From Salmonella enterica subsp. enterica serovar Typhimurium str. LT2 (GTDB taxonomy: Bacteria > Pseudomonadota > Gammaproteobacteria > Enterobacterales > Enterobacteriaceae): a stretch of DNA of 64,000 bases. Location: assembly GCF_000006945.2 (NCBI RefSeq), contig NC_003197.2, positions 1,178,001 through 1,242,000 of the forward strand, in the 5' to 3' direction. Under the pieces are notes generated by a model. It did no database searches and had not been told where the DNA came from. It worked only from the letters and a program-made list of their open reading frames with translations. Position numbers and translations under genes: made by a program. Each line of letters opens with the position of its first letter. Within the stretch, counting starts at the first letter, position 1. This document shows positions 43,385 to 51,716 of the stretch, piece by piece.

Positions 43385-43495
43385 TATTCATATCGATAAT
43401 CTTATAGCCCGTAGCTACGTTACAGAACGTTAGACTTTGTCTTGAGTATTCACGTCCTTAACGTAGCTACGAACAAGGATGATAAACAATGAATA
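43385..43495. repeat. Long inverted repeat between nanC and nanX
   Basis: A 13-bp perfect inverted repeat CGTAGCTACGTTA (43410-43422) / TAACGTAGCTACG (43459-43471) extends imperfectly outwards to TATTCAT near 43385 and ATGAATA near 43489-43495, giving arms of about 38 bp around a 36-bp centre. A third partial copy of TAGCTACG stands at 43507-43514. It could act as a transcript hairpin regulating nanX, or be a short mobile-element relic. Confidence 0.7.
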
Positions 43496-43629
43496 TACGC
43501 CTTACATAGCTACGATCTCAGGCGGTTGTCGGAAAGTGCCGATTGATAGTGTCTTATTCGGCAATTGATATGACTTAAAAATTAATTCCGTAAGCATTTC
43601 AGACGGTAACAGCAAATAAGGGTTTTATT

Positions 43630-44910
43630 GTGATAGCAAAATTCTTCCCGTGGTATAGCGAGATAACTCGTCCACAAAAAAATGCTTTATTTTCAGCATG
43701 GCTGGGTTACGTTTTTGACGGCTTCGACTTTATGCTGATTTTCTACATTATGTATCTGATCAAGGCTGACTTAGGATTGACAGATATGGAGGGCGCATTC
43801 CTTGCCACAGCGGCCTTTATTGGGCGACCATTTGGCGGGGCGCTATTTGGTCTGCTGGCAGACAAATTTGGCCGTAAGCCGTTGATGATGTGGTCGATAG
43901 TTGCCTATTCTGTAGGTACAGGGTTAAGTGGCCTGGCTTCCGGTGTAATTATGCTGACGCTTAGTCGCTTCATTGTCGGTATGGGGATGGCGGGGGAGTA
44001 TGCTTGCGCTTCTACTTATGCCGTGGAAAGTTGGCCAAAGCATTTAAAATCTAAAGCGAGCGCATTTCTGGTTTCAGGTTTCGGTATTGGTAACATCATA
44101 GCAGCCTATTTTATGCCGTCATTTGCCGAAGCGTATGGTTGGCGTGCTGCTTTTTTTGTCGGTTTGCTACCCGTTCTTTTAGTAATCTACATCCGGGCCA
44201 GGGCTCCTGAATCTAAAGAGTGGGAAGAAGCTAAACTCAGTGGTCCCGGAAAGCATTCACAAAGTGCCTGGTCAGTTTTCTCTTTGTCAATGAAAGGGCT
44301 ATTTAATCGAGCTCAATTTCCACTGACATTATGTGTATTTATTGTTCTGTTCTCTATTTTCGGCGCAAACTGGCCGATCTTTGGTCTACTGCCTACATAT
44401 TTGACGGGAGAGGGCTTTGATACGGGCGTGGTCTCTAATTTAATGACGGCGGCGGCATTCGGCACTGTATTGGGAAATATCGTTTGGGGTCTGTGCGCAG
44501 ATAGAATTGGTTTGAAGAAAACGTTCAGCATTGGTCTTCTCATGTCCTTTTTATTCATTTTCCCGTTATTCAGAATTCCGCAAGATAATTATTTACTGCT
44601 GGGCGCATGTTTATTCGGTTTAATGGCGACTAACGTAGGTGTTGGCGGGTTGGTTCCCAAATTTCTCTACGACTACTTTCCTCTTGAGGTTCGTGGTTTG
44701 GGTACCGGGCTGATTTATAATCTTGCTGCGACATCAGGCACATTCAATTCAATGGCGGCGACCTGGCTTGGAATAACAATGGGGCTAGGCGCTGCGCTAA
44801 CGTTCATTGTTGCTTTCTGGACCGCAACAATTCTACTCATTATTGGCCTATCCATTCCGGATAGACTAAAAGCACGTCGTGAAAGTTTTCAATCAACAAA
44901 AGAATTTTAA
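43630..44910 (+). CDS. nanX: NanX-like sialate:proton symporter (MFS)
   Basis: A 426-residue 12-helix transporter of the sialate:H+ symporter group. Marks: SAWLGYVFDGFDFMLIFYIM in helix 1, DKFGRKPLMMWSI between helices 2 and 3, GMGMAGEYACASTYAVESWP, and LVPKFLYDYFPLEVRGLGTG in the second half. It is closest in pattern to E. coli YjhB (NanX), linked to uptake of 2,7-anhydro-sialic acid, and it is followed by a NanY-type gene as in E. coli. Starts with GTG behind AAATAAGGG. Substrate is inferred. Confidence 0.85.
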   Translation: MIAKFFPWYSEITRPQKNALFSAWLGYVFDGFDFMLIFYIMYLIKADLGLTDMEGAFLATAAFIGRPFGGALFGLLADKFGRKPLMMWSIVAYSVGTGLSGLASGVIMLTLSRFIVGMGMAGEYACASTYAVESWPKHLKSKASAFLVSGFGIGNIIAAYFMPSFAEAYGWRAAFFVGLLPVLLVIYIRARAPESKEWEEAKLSGPGKHSQSAWSVFSLSMKGLFNRAQFPLTLCVFIVLFSIFGANWPIFGLLPTYLTGEGFDTGVVSNLMTAAAFGTVLGNIVWGLCADRIGLKKTFSIGLLMSFLFIFPLFRIPQDNYLLLGACLFGLMATNVGVGGLVPKFLYDYFPLEVRGLGTGLIYNLAATSGTFNSMAATWLGITMGLGAALTFIVAFWTATILLIIGLSIPDRLKARRESFQSTKEF

Positions 44911-44923
44911 TAGAGGATAAATG

Positions 44924-46027
44924 ATGACGAAATACGGTGTTGTAGGTACAGGTTATTTTGGCGCTGAACTGGCGCGATTTATGTCTAAGGTTGAAGGGGC
45001 GAAAATCACTGCGATTTACGATCCGGTAAATGCGGCTCCGATAGCGAAAGAGTTGAACTGTGTCGCCACTGCAACGATGGAGGCGCTTTGTTCCCATCCT
45101 GATGTGGATTGCGTAATTATTGCTTCACCAAATTACTTACATAAAGCGCCAGTCATTGCGGCGGCTAAAGCGGGTAAACACGTGTTTTGTGAAAAACCTA
45201 TCGCCTTAAATTACCAGGATTGTAAGGATATGGTTGATGCCTGCAAAGAAGCTGGTGTTACCTTTATGGCGGGTCACGTTATGAACTTTTTTCACGGGGT
45301 TCGCCACGCTAAAGCGCTCATCAAAGCTGGTGAAATTGGTGAAGTTACACAAGTTCACACTAAACGTAATGGTTTTGAAGACGTGCAGGATGAGATCTCA
45401 TGGAAGAAGATTCGCGCAAAGTCAGGTGGGCATCTGTATCATCACATTCACGAGCTAGATTGTACACTGTTCATCATGGATGAAACCCCATCCCTGGTTT
45501 CAATGGCGGCGGGGAATGTTGCGCACAAAGGTGAAAAATTTGGTGATGAAGATGATGTTGTCCTAATCACCCTTGAGTTTGAAAGCGGTCGTTTCGCGAC
45601 ACTTCAGTGGGGATCATCGTTCCACTACCCTGAGCACTATGTATTAATTGAGGGCACGACAGGTGCAATTCTCATTGATATGCAAAACACGGCTGGTTAT
45701 CTAATAAAAGCGGGCAAAAAAACACACTTTCTTGTGCATGAAAGCCAGGCGGAGGATGATGATCGTCGCAACGGTAACATATCCAGCGAGATGGATGGCG
45801 CAATCGCTTATGGTAAACCCGGTAAACGTACGCCGATGTGGCTCTCATCAATTATGAAACTGGAGATGCAGTACTTGCATGATGTGATAAACGGTCTGGA
45901 GCCAGGCGAGGAGTTTGCTAAATTGCTAACGGGAGAAGCGGCGACAAATGCCATTGCTACCGCTGATGCTGCGACGCTTTCCTCAAACGAGGGGCGCAAA
46001 GTAAAACTCACTGAAATTCTTGGCTAA
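44924..46027 (+). CDS. nanY: NanY-like Gfo/Idh/MocA oxidoreductase
   Basis: A 367-residue NAD-dependent oxidoreductase. The Rossmann motif GVVGTGYFGAELARF opens the protein, EKPIALNYQDC carries the typical Glu-Lys-Pro, and SGGHLYHHIHELDC holds the catalytic His/Asp region. It matches E. coli YjhC (NanY), which converts 2,7-anhydro-Neu5Ac to Neu5Ac by an oxidation-reduction cycle. ATG 44924 is preferred over 44921 because AGAGGA is then 6 bp away and the protein starts M-x-x-YGVVG as in YjhC. 13 bp after nanX, same operon. Confidence 0.87.
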   Translation: MTKYGVVGTGYFGAELARFMSKVEGAKITAIYDPVNAAPIAKELNCVATATMEALCSHPDVDCVIIASPNYLHKAPVIAAAKAGKHVFCEKPIALNYQDCKDMVDACKEAGVTFMAGHVMNFFHGVRHAKALIKAGEIGEVTQVHTKRNGFEDVQDEISWKKIRAKSGGHLYHHIHELDCTLFIMDETPSLVSMAAGNVAHKGEKFGDEDDVVLITLEFESGRFATLQWGSSFHYPEHYVLIEGTTGAILIDMQNTAGYLIKAGKKTHFLVHESQAEDDDRRNGNISSEMDGAIAYGKPGKRTPMWLSSIMKLEMQYLHDVINGLEPGEEFAKLLTGEAATNAIATADAATLSSNEGRKVKLTEILG

Positions 46028-46035
46028 AATTGAAA

Positions 46036-46117
46036 GCCGGATGGTGGTGTTATTGGCCGGTGGCGCTGCGCTTATGTAGACCGGATAAGGCGCCCGTGAA
46101 CTGTGCCGCCATCCGGC
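46036..46117. repeat. REP/BIME between nanY and the tRNA-Ser repeats
   Basis: Outer arms GCCGGATGG (46036-46044) and CCATCCGGC (46109-46117) are perfect, with inner REP features (GGCCGGTGGCGCTGCGCTTA..., CCGGATAAGGCGC). It ends the nan transcript region. Confidence 0.9.
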
Positions 46118-46178
46118 AATGGACGGGGCACATATAAGCAAAAAGCCCGTACTTCTGTACAGGCTCTCAACTTAAATA

Positions 46179-46362
46179 TGGCGGTGAGGGGGGGATTGAC
46201 TCGCTGCGCTCGCCCTTCGGGCAGTCTCCTCGCAAGCTCGTCGTCTGTCCAACTGGCTGCGCCAGTTGTCGAACCCCGGTCGGTGGTTCTCATCCCCCCT
46301 TGGTTTGGGGGATACATATAAGCAAAAAGCCCTTACTTCTGTACAGGCTCTCAACTTGAATA
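46179..46362 (-). repeat. 184-bp tRNA-linked tandem repeat, copy 3 (distal to tRNA)
   Basis: Begins on the plus strand with TGGCGGTGAGGGGGGGATT, identical to the last 19 nt of tRNA-Ser, then a non-tRNA body with stems such as AACTGGC-TGC-GCCAGTT. In tRNA direction it is the third unit; beyond it (46137-46178) a further partial copy carries the terminator stretch with the same CCCGTACTTC variant as the tRNA-proximal unit. Confidence 0.95.
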
Positions 46363-46546
46363 TGGCGGTGAGGGGGGGATTGACTCGCTGCGCTCGCCCT
46401 TCGGGCAGTCTCCTCGCAAGCTCGTCGTCTGTCCAACTGGCTGCGCCAGTTGTCGAACCCCGGTCGGTGGTTCTCATCCCCCCTTGGTTTGGGGGATACA
46501 TATAAGCAAAAAGCCCTTACTTCTGTACAGGCTCTCAACTTGAATA
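46363..46546 (-). repeat. 184-bp tRNA-linked tandem repeat, copy 2
   Basis: Same length and nearly the same sequence as the flanking copies, starting with the same 19-nt tRNA end at 46363-46381. The terminator-like part at its distal junction reads CCCTTACTTC instead of CCCGTACTTC and AACTTGAATA instead of AACTTAAATA. Confidence 0.95.
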
Positions 46547-46730
46547 TGGCGGTGAGGGGGGGATTGACTCGCTGCGCTCGCCCTTCGGGCAGTCTCCTCG
46601 CAAGCTCGTCGTCTGTCCAACTGGCTGCGCCAGTTGTCGAACCCCGGTCGGTGGTTCTCATCCCCCCTTAGTTTGGGGGATACATATAAGCAAAAAGCCC
46701 GTACTTCTGTACAGGCTCTCAACTTAAATA
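46547..46730 (-). repeat. 184-bp tRNA-linked tandem repeat, copy 1 (next to tRNA)
   Basis: Lies directly against the tRNA. It starts with the 19-nt tRNA end at 46547-46565 and contains one private base (CTTAGTTTGGGGGATA where copies 2 and 3 have CTTGGTTT). It includes the tRNA transcript's terminator at 46691-46717. Confidence 0.95.
46691..46717 (-). terminator. tRNA-Ser terminator, repeated in each 184-bp unit
   Basis: On the minus strand, AGCCTGTAC-AGAA-GTACGGGCT then TTTTTG, 14 bp after the tRNA. Equivalent stretches recur at about 46139-46165, 46323-46349 and 46507-46533; the two inner ones have a mismatched stem. Confidence 0.85.
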
Positions 46731-46818
46731 TGGCGGTGAGGGGGGGATTCGAACCCCCGATACGTTGCCGTATACACACTTTCCAGGCGTGCTCCTTCAG
46801 CCACTCGGACACCTCACC
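46731..46818 (-). tRNA. serX: tRNA-Ser, anticodon GGA
   Basis: An 88-nt class II tRNA on the minus strand: acceptor GGTGAGG pairing with CCTCACC, D-arm GAGTGGCTGAAGG..., anticodon loop CTGGAAA (anticodon GGA, complement of 46782-46784), long variable arm, T-arm GGGGGTTCGAATCCCCC and encoded CCA. It reads UCC/UCU codons. The position beside ghrA matches serX of E. coli. Its promoter and terminator are both recognisable, and three 184-bp repeats ending in its 3' sequence follow it. Confidence 0.98.
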
Positions 46819-46852
46819 AAATTGTCGCTCCAGCATTACTGGAACGGGCGCT

Positions 46853-46881
46853 AATGTAGGGAAATATCCATTCTACGTCAA
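46853..46881 (-). promoter_or_regulatory. Sigma-70 promoter of tRNA-Ser
   Basis: On the minus strand, -35 TTGACG (46881-46876), 17-bp spacer and -10 TACATT (46858-46853), followed by a GC-rich AGCGCCCG discriminator, as expected for a growth-rate and stringently controlled stable-RNA promoter. The start would be near 46846, about 28 bp before the mature tRNA. Confidence 0.85.
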
Positions 46882-47054
46882 TCAACTTTTTTCAAAAAAA
46901 AGCGCGTTTATACAAACTTCCACCAATCTGTGGTTTTAATAAGCGAAAACTGCTTTTTTTGCCCGCGCCGGGAAATTTGCTATGCTGCACATCCCGTTGA
47001 AAACGCTGATAACAGGCGCAATCACATTCCGCACAATACTGCTCAGGAGATAAC

Positions 47055-47993
47055 ATGGAGATAATTTTTTATCACCCGACATTTAACGCCGCCTGGTGGG
47101 TAAATGCGCTGGAGAAGGCTCTCCCACATGCGCGCGTTCGTGAATGGAAGGTCGGTGATAACAACCCCGCAGACTATGCGCTTGTATGGCAGCCCCCGGT
47201 TGAAATGCTGGCCGGAAGACGCTTAAAAGCCGTCTTTGTGCTGGGCGCGGGGGTGGATGCAATTCTGAGTAAATTAAATGCGCATCCGGAAATGCTGGAC
47301 GCCTCCATTCCTCTATTCCGTCTGGAAGATACCGGAATGGGCCTGCAAATGCAGGAGTATGCCGTCAGCCAGGTATTACACTGGTTCCGTCGTTTCGATG
47401 ATTATCAGGCGCTGAAAAATCAGGCGCTATGGAAACCGTTGCCGGAATATACCCGCGAAGAGTTTAGCGTCGGTATCATGGGCGCAGGGGTACTGGGCGC
47501 AAAAGTGGCAGAAAGTCTACAGGCGTGGGGGTTCCCGTTACGTTGCTGGAGTCGTAGCCGCAAATCCTGGCCTGGCGTGGAAAGTTATGTAGGGCGTGAA
47601 GAGCTGCGCGCTTTCCTGAACCAGACGCGGGTGCTGATTAATCTGCTGCCGAATACGGCCCAAACGGTAGGAATTATTAATAGCGAATTGTTGGATCAAT
47701 TGCCGGATGGCGCTTACGTGCTGAATCTCGCGCGCGGCGTTCATGTTCAGGAGGCGGATCTGCTGGCTGCGCTTGATAGCGGTAAGCTAAAAGGCGCGAT
47801 GTTGGATGTCTTTAGCCAGGAACCGTTACCGCAGGAAAGTCCATTATGGCGCCATCCGCGAGTCGCCATGACGCCGCACATTGCGGCAGTCACCCGTCCG
47901 GCGGAAGCCATCGATTATATTAGCCGCACCATTACCCAGCTGGAGAAGGGAGAGCCGGTGACGGGGCAGGTGGATCGGGCGAGAGGATATTGA
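47055..47993 (+). CDS. ghrA: GhrA, glyoxylate/hydroxypyruvate reductase A
   Basis: A 312-residue NADPH-dependent D-2-hydroxyacid dehydrogenase reducing glyoxylate and hydroxypyruvate. The cofactor-binding motif GIMGAGVLGAKV is central, with the catalytic Arg in LNLARGVHV, Glu in DVFSQEPLP and His in MTPHIAAVT. The ATG at 47055 follows CAGGAGATAAC. Stands alone between tRNA-Ser and ycdX, with a terminator 4 bp after its stop. Confidence 0.96.
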   Translation: MEIIFYHPTFNAAWWVNALEKALPHARVREWKVGDNNPADYALVWQPPVEMLAGRRLKAVFVLGAGVDAILSKLNAHPEMLDASIPLFRLEDTGMGLQMQEYAVSQVLHWFRRFDDYQALKNQALWKPLPEYTREEFSVGIMGAGVLGAKVAESLQAWGFPLRCWSRSRKSWPGVESYVGREELRAFLNQTRVLINLLPNTAQTVGIINSELLDQLPDGAYVLNLARGVHVQEADLLAALDSGKLKGAMLDVFSQEPLPQESPLWRHPRVAMTPHIAAVTRPAEAIDYISRTITQLEKGEPVTGQVDRARGY

Positions 47994-47996
47994 TAC

Positions 47997-48017
47997 AACC
48001 CGGCGCGGGCCGGGTTT
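47997..48017 (+). terminator. ghrA terminator
   Basis: AACCCGGC-GCGG-GCCGGGTT followed by TCGC, so only a weak T-tract. Found immediately after ghrA. Confidence 0.7.
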
Positions 48018-48076
48018 CGCTAAAAAACGCTGGCGATACCTGCTATCCTTGTCGGAAATGACTACAGGAGAGAGCA

Positions 48077-48814
48077 ATGTATCCCGTTGACCTGCATATG
48101 CATACCGTCGCCAGCACTCATGCCTACAGTACTCTGAGCGATTATATCGCGGAAGCCAAACGCAAAGGCATTAAACTTTTTGCGATTACCGATCATGGTC
48201 CGGACATGGAAGATGCGCCGCATCACTGGCATTTTATTAACATGCGCATCTGGCCGCGTCTGGTTGACGGCGTGGGGATACTGCGTGGCATTGAGGCGAA
48301 TATCAAGAATATTAACGGTGAAATTGATTGTTCCGGAAAGATGTTCGACTCGCTGGATCTGATTATCGCAGGCTTTCATGAGCCCGTTTTTGCGCCGCAT
48401 GATAAAGAAACCAATACTCAGGCGATGATCGCGACCATCGCCAGCGGCAAGGTGCATATAATTAGTCACCCCGGAAATCCAAAGTATCCAGTGGAGGTTA
48501 AAGCCATCGCGCAGGCGGCGGCGAAACACCATGTAGCGCTGGAAATCAACAACTCTTCTTTTCTGCATTCGCGTAAAGGAAGCGAAGATAATTGCCGCGC
48601 GGTCGCTGCCGCCGTACGCGATGCGGGAGGCTGGGTAGCGTTAGGCTCTGATTCCCATACGGCCTTTACGCTTGGCGATTTCACCGAATGCCGGAAAATT
48701 CTGGATGCGGTGAATTTTCCGGAAGATCGAATCCTGAACGTCTCGCCGCAGCGCTTACTGGCCTTTCTCGAATCACGCGGTATGGCGCCTGTACCGGAAT
48801 TTGCCGAACTTTAA
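48077..48814 (+). CDS. ycdX: YcdX, PHP-domain zinc phosphatase
   Basis: A 245-residue PHP-family protein with a trinuclear zinc site: HMHT ([15 protein letters not shown]), TDHGPDM, the Glu in GIEANI, the HPGNP segment and SDSH near the C-terminus are all present. It is a phosphatase in vitro; in E. coli ycdXYZ are linked with swarming. The ribosome-binding site is CAGGAGAGAGCA. ycdY starts 23 bp downstream. Confidence 0.94.
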
Positions 48815-48837
48815 TCGTTATTTACGGGAAGATATCA

Positions 48838-49392
48838 ATGAATGAGTTTTCAATCCTGTGCCGTGTGCTGGGATCGTTGTTTTACCGCCAACCGCAAGAT
48901 CCTTTACTGGTTCCGCTGTTTACGTTAATCCGTGAAGGTAAACTGGCGGCAAACTGGCCGCTGGAGCAGGATGACATGCTGGCGCGTTTACAGAAAAGCT
49001 GCGATATCACGCAGATTTCCACTGATTACAATGCGTTATTTGTTGGGGAAGAGTGCGCGGTAGCGCCATACCGCAGTGCGTGGGTCGAAGGCGCGGAAGA
49101 GTCTGAGGTGCGCGCTTTTTTAACGTCGCGAGGGATGCCGCTGGCCGATACGCCTGCCGATCACATTGGCACTTTATTGCTCGCGGCCTCCTGGCTGGAA
49201 GATCAGTCTGCCGAAGATGAAAGTGAAGCGCTGGAAACCTTATTTGCCGATTATCTGCTTCCCTGGTGCAATACCTTCCTCGGTAAAGTTGAAGCCCATG
49301 CCGTTACGCCATTCTGGCGCACTCTGGCGCCGCTAACGCGTGATGCGATAGGGGCCATGTGGGATGAACTTCAGGAAGAAGATGAAGAATAA
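48838..49392 (+). CDS. ycdY: YcdY, TorD-family chaperone for YcdX
   Basis: A 184-residue all-helical protein of the TorD/DmsD redox-enzyme maturation family. In E. coli it raises YcdX activity by aiding zinc loading. The start at 48838 (MNEFSILCRVLGSLFYRQPQ) follows ACGGGAAGATATCA; the open frame upstream lies inside ycdX. Conserved features include DYNALFVGEECAVAPYRSAW and the acidic C-terminus. Confidence 0.94.
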   Translation: MNEFSILCRVLGSLFYRQPQDPLLVPLFTLIREGKLAANWPLEQDDMLARLQKSCDITQISTDYNALFVGEECAVAPYRSAWVEGAEESEVRAFLTSRGMPLADTPADHIGTLLLAASWLEDQSAEDESEALETLFADYLLPWCNTFLGKVEAHAVTPFWRTLAPLTRDAIGAMWDELQEEDEE

Positions 49393-49492
49393 TGTGATGT
49401 AAATCACCCTTAACTGCAACGGGTTTTACATCATTGCATAAAATGTGTGCGTGATCTCATTAATGTGCCGCTTTTCTGTTATGATGCGCGCC

Positions 49493-49975
49493 ATGAACAT
49501 ACTTCTTTCTATTGCTATCACGACGGGCATCCTTTCTGGAATATGGGGATGGGGGGCTGTCTCCCTGGGGTTACTAAGCTGGGCCGGTTTTTTAGGCTGT
49601 ACGGCTTATTTCGCCTGTCCGCAGGGCGGCTTTAAGGGATTGTTGATTTCCGCCTGTACGCTGTTAAGCGGTATGGTGTGGGCGCTGGTCATTATTCACG
49701 GTAGCGCGTTGGCGCCGCATCTGGAAATTGTCAGTTACGTGTTGACGGGGATCGTGGCATTCCTGATGTGTATCCAGGCAAAGCAGCTATTGCTTTCTTT
49801 TGTTCCGGGAACATTTATCGGCGCCTGCGCGACATTTGCAGGGCAGGGTGACTGGCGGTTGGTATTACCGTCGCTGGCGCTGGGGCTAATCTTTGGCTAT
49901 GCCATGAAAAATAGTGGGCTATGGCTGGCATCACGCCGCGAGCAACATTCAGCGAATACGGCGGTCACAAAATAA
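49493..49975 (+). CDS. ycdZ: YcdZ, DUF1097 inner-membrane protein
   Basis: A 160-residue integral membrane protein with five or so hydrophobic segments (MNILLSIAITTGILSGIWGW onwards) and a short polar C-terminal tail. Function unknown; it follows ycdXY. The start at 49493 is chosen by comparison with the E. coli protein; the frame opens 16 codons earlier. A palindromic terminator follows. Confidence 0.93.
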   Translation: MNILLSIAITTGILSGIWGWGAVSLGLLSWAGFLGCTAYFACPQGGFKGLLISACTLLSGMVWALVIIHGSALAPHLEIVSYVLTGIVAFLMCIQAKQLLLSFVPGTFIGACATFAGQGDWRLVLPSLALGLIFGYAMKNSGLWLASRREQHSANTAVTK

Positions 49976-49976
49976 A

Positions 49977-50003
49977 AAAGCGTGGGGTTCTTCCCCACGC
50001 TTT
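49977..50003. terminator. Bidirectional terminator between ycdZ and csgG
   Basis: AAGCGTGGGG-TTCTT-CCCCACGCTT with A-rich and T-rich flanks, serving the convergent ycdZ (plus) and csgDEFG (minus) transcripts. Confidence 0.92.
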
Positions 50004-50013
50004 GTCGTATTCA

Positions 50014-50847
50014 TCAGGATTCTGGCGGTACTGACAGCTCACGGTATTTCACCAGAATATCATTTTGCCTGTCCGCTTTATTCTGCAAATCCCACAGTCC
50101 GCGATCGATACCATCATTAATGAGGAAGATAACGCCGGTTTCAATGGCTGACATCAGACACAGCATCACCGGTTCGTTCGAGGTATAGCCGATTTCGCCT
50201 TCCAGTAAGCGCTGGTAATCAATAAAACGGAACACGCCTGCCTGTACTTCATAGGAAAGGATCGTTTTACTGGTGTTCACCGAGGAAAGGATCTCGCCCG
50301 TACTGACGTTAACCACGCGCAGGTTGACAGCAATCTGATCCAGCTGATACTGCGTATCGGCGCCAATACCGAAATATCTTGCGCCGACCCCGCCGGATTT
50401 GACGTTACTTTCATAACCAATAATAGAACCTTCCACCATAATATTTGCCGCCGTCAGCGACTGAAGCGGGATACGGTTATTCATCGCCACGGTGCCGTTT
50501 TCCTGGGCTGCGCGAATAATTTTCCGTTCATTCAAAAGATTCTGTAAGCCTTGTCGTTCCAGCGGGATAAACCAGCGCGAATCTTTCAGCGCAGTGACCA
50601 ACATAGCGGTGGCGCTCTGCGGCACAGCCGTAGAAAAGTTACTTGCCGGGTAAGGTTTAAATTGGCCCGTTTCATCCTGAATGTTATATACCGAAACAAA
50701 GATCTTACCGGTGGGAGCAGGTAAGTGCGTCAAATCTTTGTAACTTTGTGCGCGGGGCATTAATGTCGGTTTCGCAGCTTGTTTCGGCGGGGCAGTTAAG
50801 CATCCGCTCAACAATAAAACGGCAACCAAAATAAGTAAGCGCGGCAT
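50014..50847 (-). CDS. csgG: CsgG, curli secretion channel lipoprotein
   Basis: A 277-residue outer-membrane lipoprotein that forms the nonameric pore exporting CsgA and CsgB. The signal peptide ends in the lipobox LLSGC (Cys at residue 16), and the mature protein begins LTAPPKQAAKPTLMPRAQSY. The constriction-loop region (FKPYPASNFSTAVPQ) is intact. Last gene of csgDEFG. Confidence 0.97.
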   Translation of the reverse strand: MPRLLILVAVLLLSGCLTAPPKQAAKPTLMPRAQSYKDLTHLPAPTGKIFVSVYNIQDETGQFKPYPASNFSTAVPQSATAMLVTALKDSRWFIPLERQGLQNLLNERKIIRAAQENGTVAMNNRIPLQSLTAANIMVEGSIIGYESNVKSGGVGARYFGIGADTQYQLDQIAVNLRVVNVSTGEILSSVNTSKTILSYEVQAGVFRFIDYQRLLEGEIGYTSNEPVMLCLMSAIETGVIFLINDGIDRGLWDLQNKADRQNDILVKYRELSVPPES

Positions 50848-50873
50848 GATTTATATCCTTTAGTGACTGTAGC

Positions 50874-51290
50874 TTAAAAATCGGTTGACTGAGTTTGTAA
50901 ACCTGACACTTCGATGGTCGAGGTTCTTCCCGTTTTTCTGTCCGTGACGTTGAGCTGGAGCTGTCCGTCGCGATTAGCGATATCGATAATAAAATCGTTG
51001 GTCACCATACGTCCTGGTTTCCCGGTATTAATATTGGTCAACAAGCCGCCCAGAATTTGCGATTGAATAGCCTGCGTAAAGTTATCCAACGCTGAGGGGG
51101 TTTCGATACCAAAATCGTTATCATAAGCGGGGTCTTTATATGAATTTTGCGCCTGGGCGCTATTCAATAAAAAGGAACCGTTATTGGGGTTTCCACCAAA
51201 GTTAGGATTACGGAACTGGAACGTCATATTTCCAGCCCAGGTTAATGGCGAAAAAAGCATGAGCAGCACTACTGCATGTTTAACACGCAT
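50874..51290 (-). CDS. csgF: CsgF, curli assembly factor
   Basis: A 138-residue secreted protein with signal peptide MRVKHAVVLLMLFSPLTWA. The mature N-terminus (GNMTFQFRNPNFGGNPNNG) is the part known to insert into the CsgG pore; the rest helps CsgB nucleate fibres at the cell surface. 26 bp between csgE and csgF and between csgF and csgG. Confidence 0.96.
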   Translation of the reverse strand: MRVKHAVVLLMLFSPLTWAGNMTFQFRNPNFGGNPNNGSFLLNSAQAQNSYKDPAYDNDFGIETPSALDNFTQAIQSQILGGLLTNINTGKPGRMVTNDFIIDIANRDGQLQLNVTDRKTGRTSTIEVSGLQTQSTDF

Positions 51291-51316
51291 GACAGCCTCC
51301 GGATAAAAATCATGTT

Positions 51317-51712
51317 TTAGAATTCATCACGCGCTAAATCACTCGTACTTAATAGCGTTTGATCTATTTGTCGGCGATTTAATGCTTCCTCTGTTTGCGC
51401 TAATGCGAAGACGACGGTTTTCTCGAAGTCTCTTTTCATTGGAAATAAAAAGGTCTGGAAAATAACGTCCTGATTTACCGTTATGGTGATCCAGCTTCCC
51501 CAACGCGCACTGGGTCTTTCATTAATGGTCAGATTGCCGGTGTATTCGCTTTCCCATTTGTCGCTGAATGCACGATAGAATTCATGTCCTATCGAAGAGA
51601 CGGTATGGTCGGTTAACAATCCGGGAACCTCGACTTCAACTTCATTGGCATGCAGGTTTCCGGTAGCGAACAGTAACTCTGCTGCTACAATCCAGGTCAG
51701 ATAGCGTTTCAT
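51317..51712 (-). CDS. csgE: CsgE, periplasmic curli secretion specificity factor
   Basis: A 131-residue secreted protein with signal peptide [22 protein letters not shown]. It forms a ring that caps CsgG and selects curli subunits. Mature residues such as [20 protein letters not shown] and [15 protein letters not shown] are the conserved core. It starts 4 bp after the csgD stop. Confidence 0.96.
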
Positions 51713-51716
51713 GGCC

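Noticed and set aside
46179..46730. CRISPR-like interpretation of the regular repeats.
   Set aside because: Units are near-identical over their whole 184 bp with no variable spacers, and they contain the tRNA end; no cas genes are near.
46072..46836. Overlapping frames of 70-120 codons running through the tRNA-Ser repeats on both strands.
   Set aside because: The 184-bp period is not a multiple of three, the frames are all parts of the same repeat read in shifted phases, and no ribosome-binding site is seen. E. coli tpr is an analogous case but offers no direct support.
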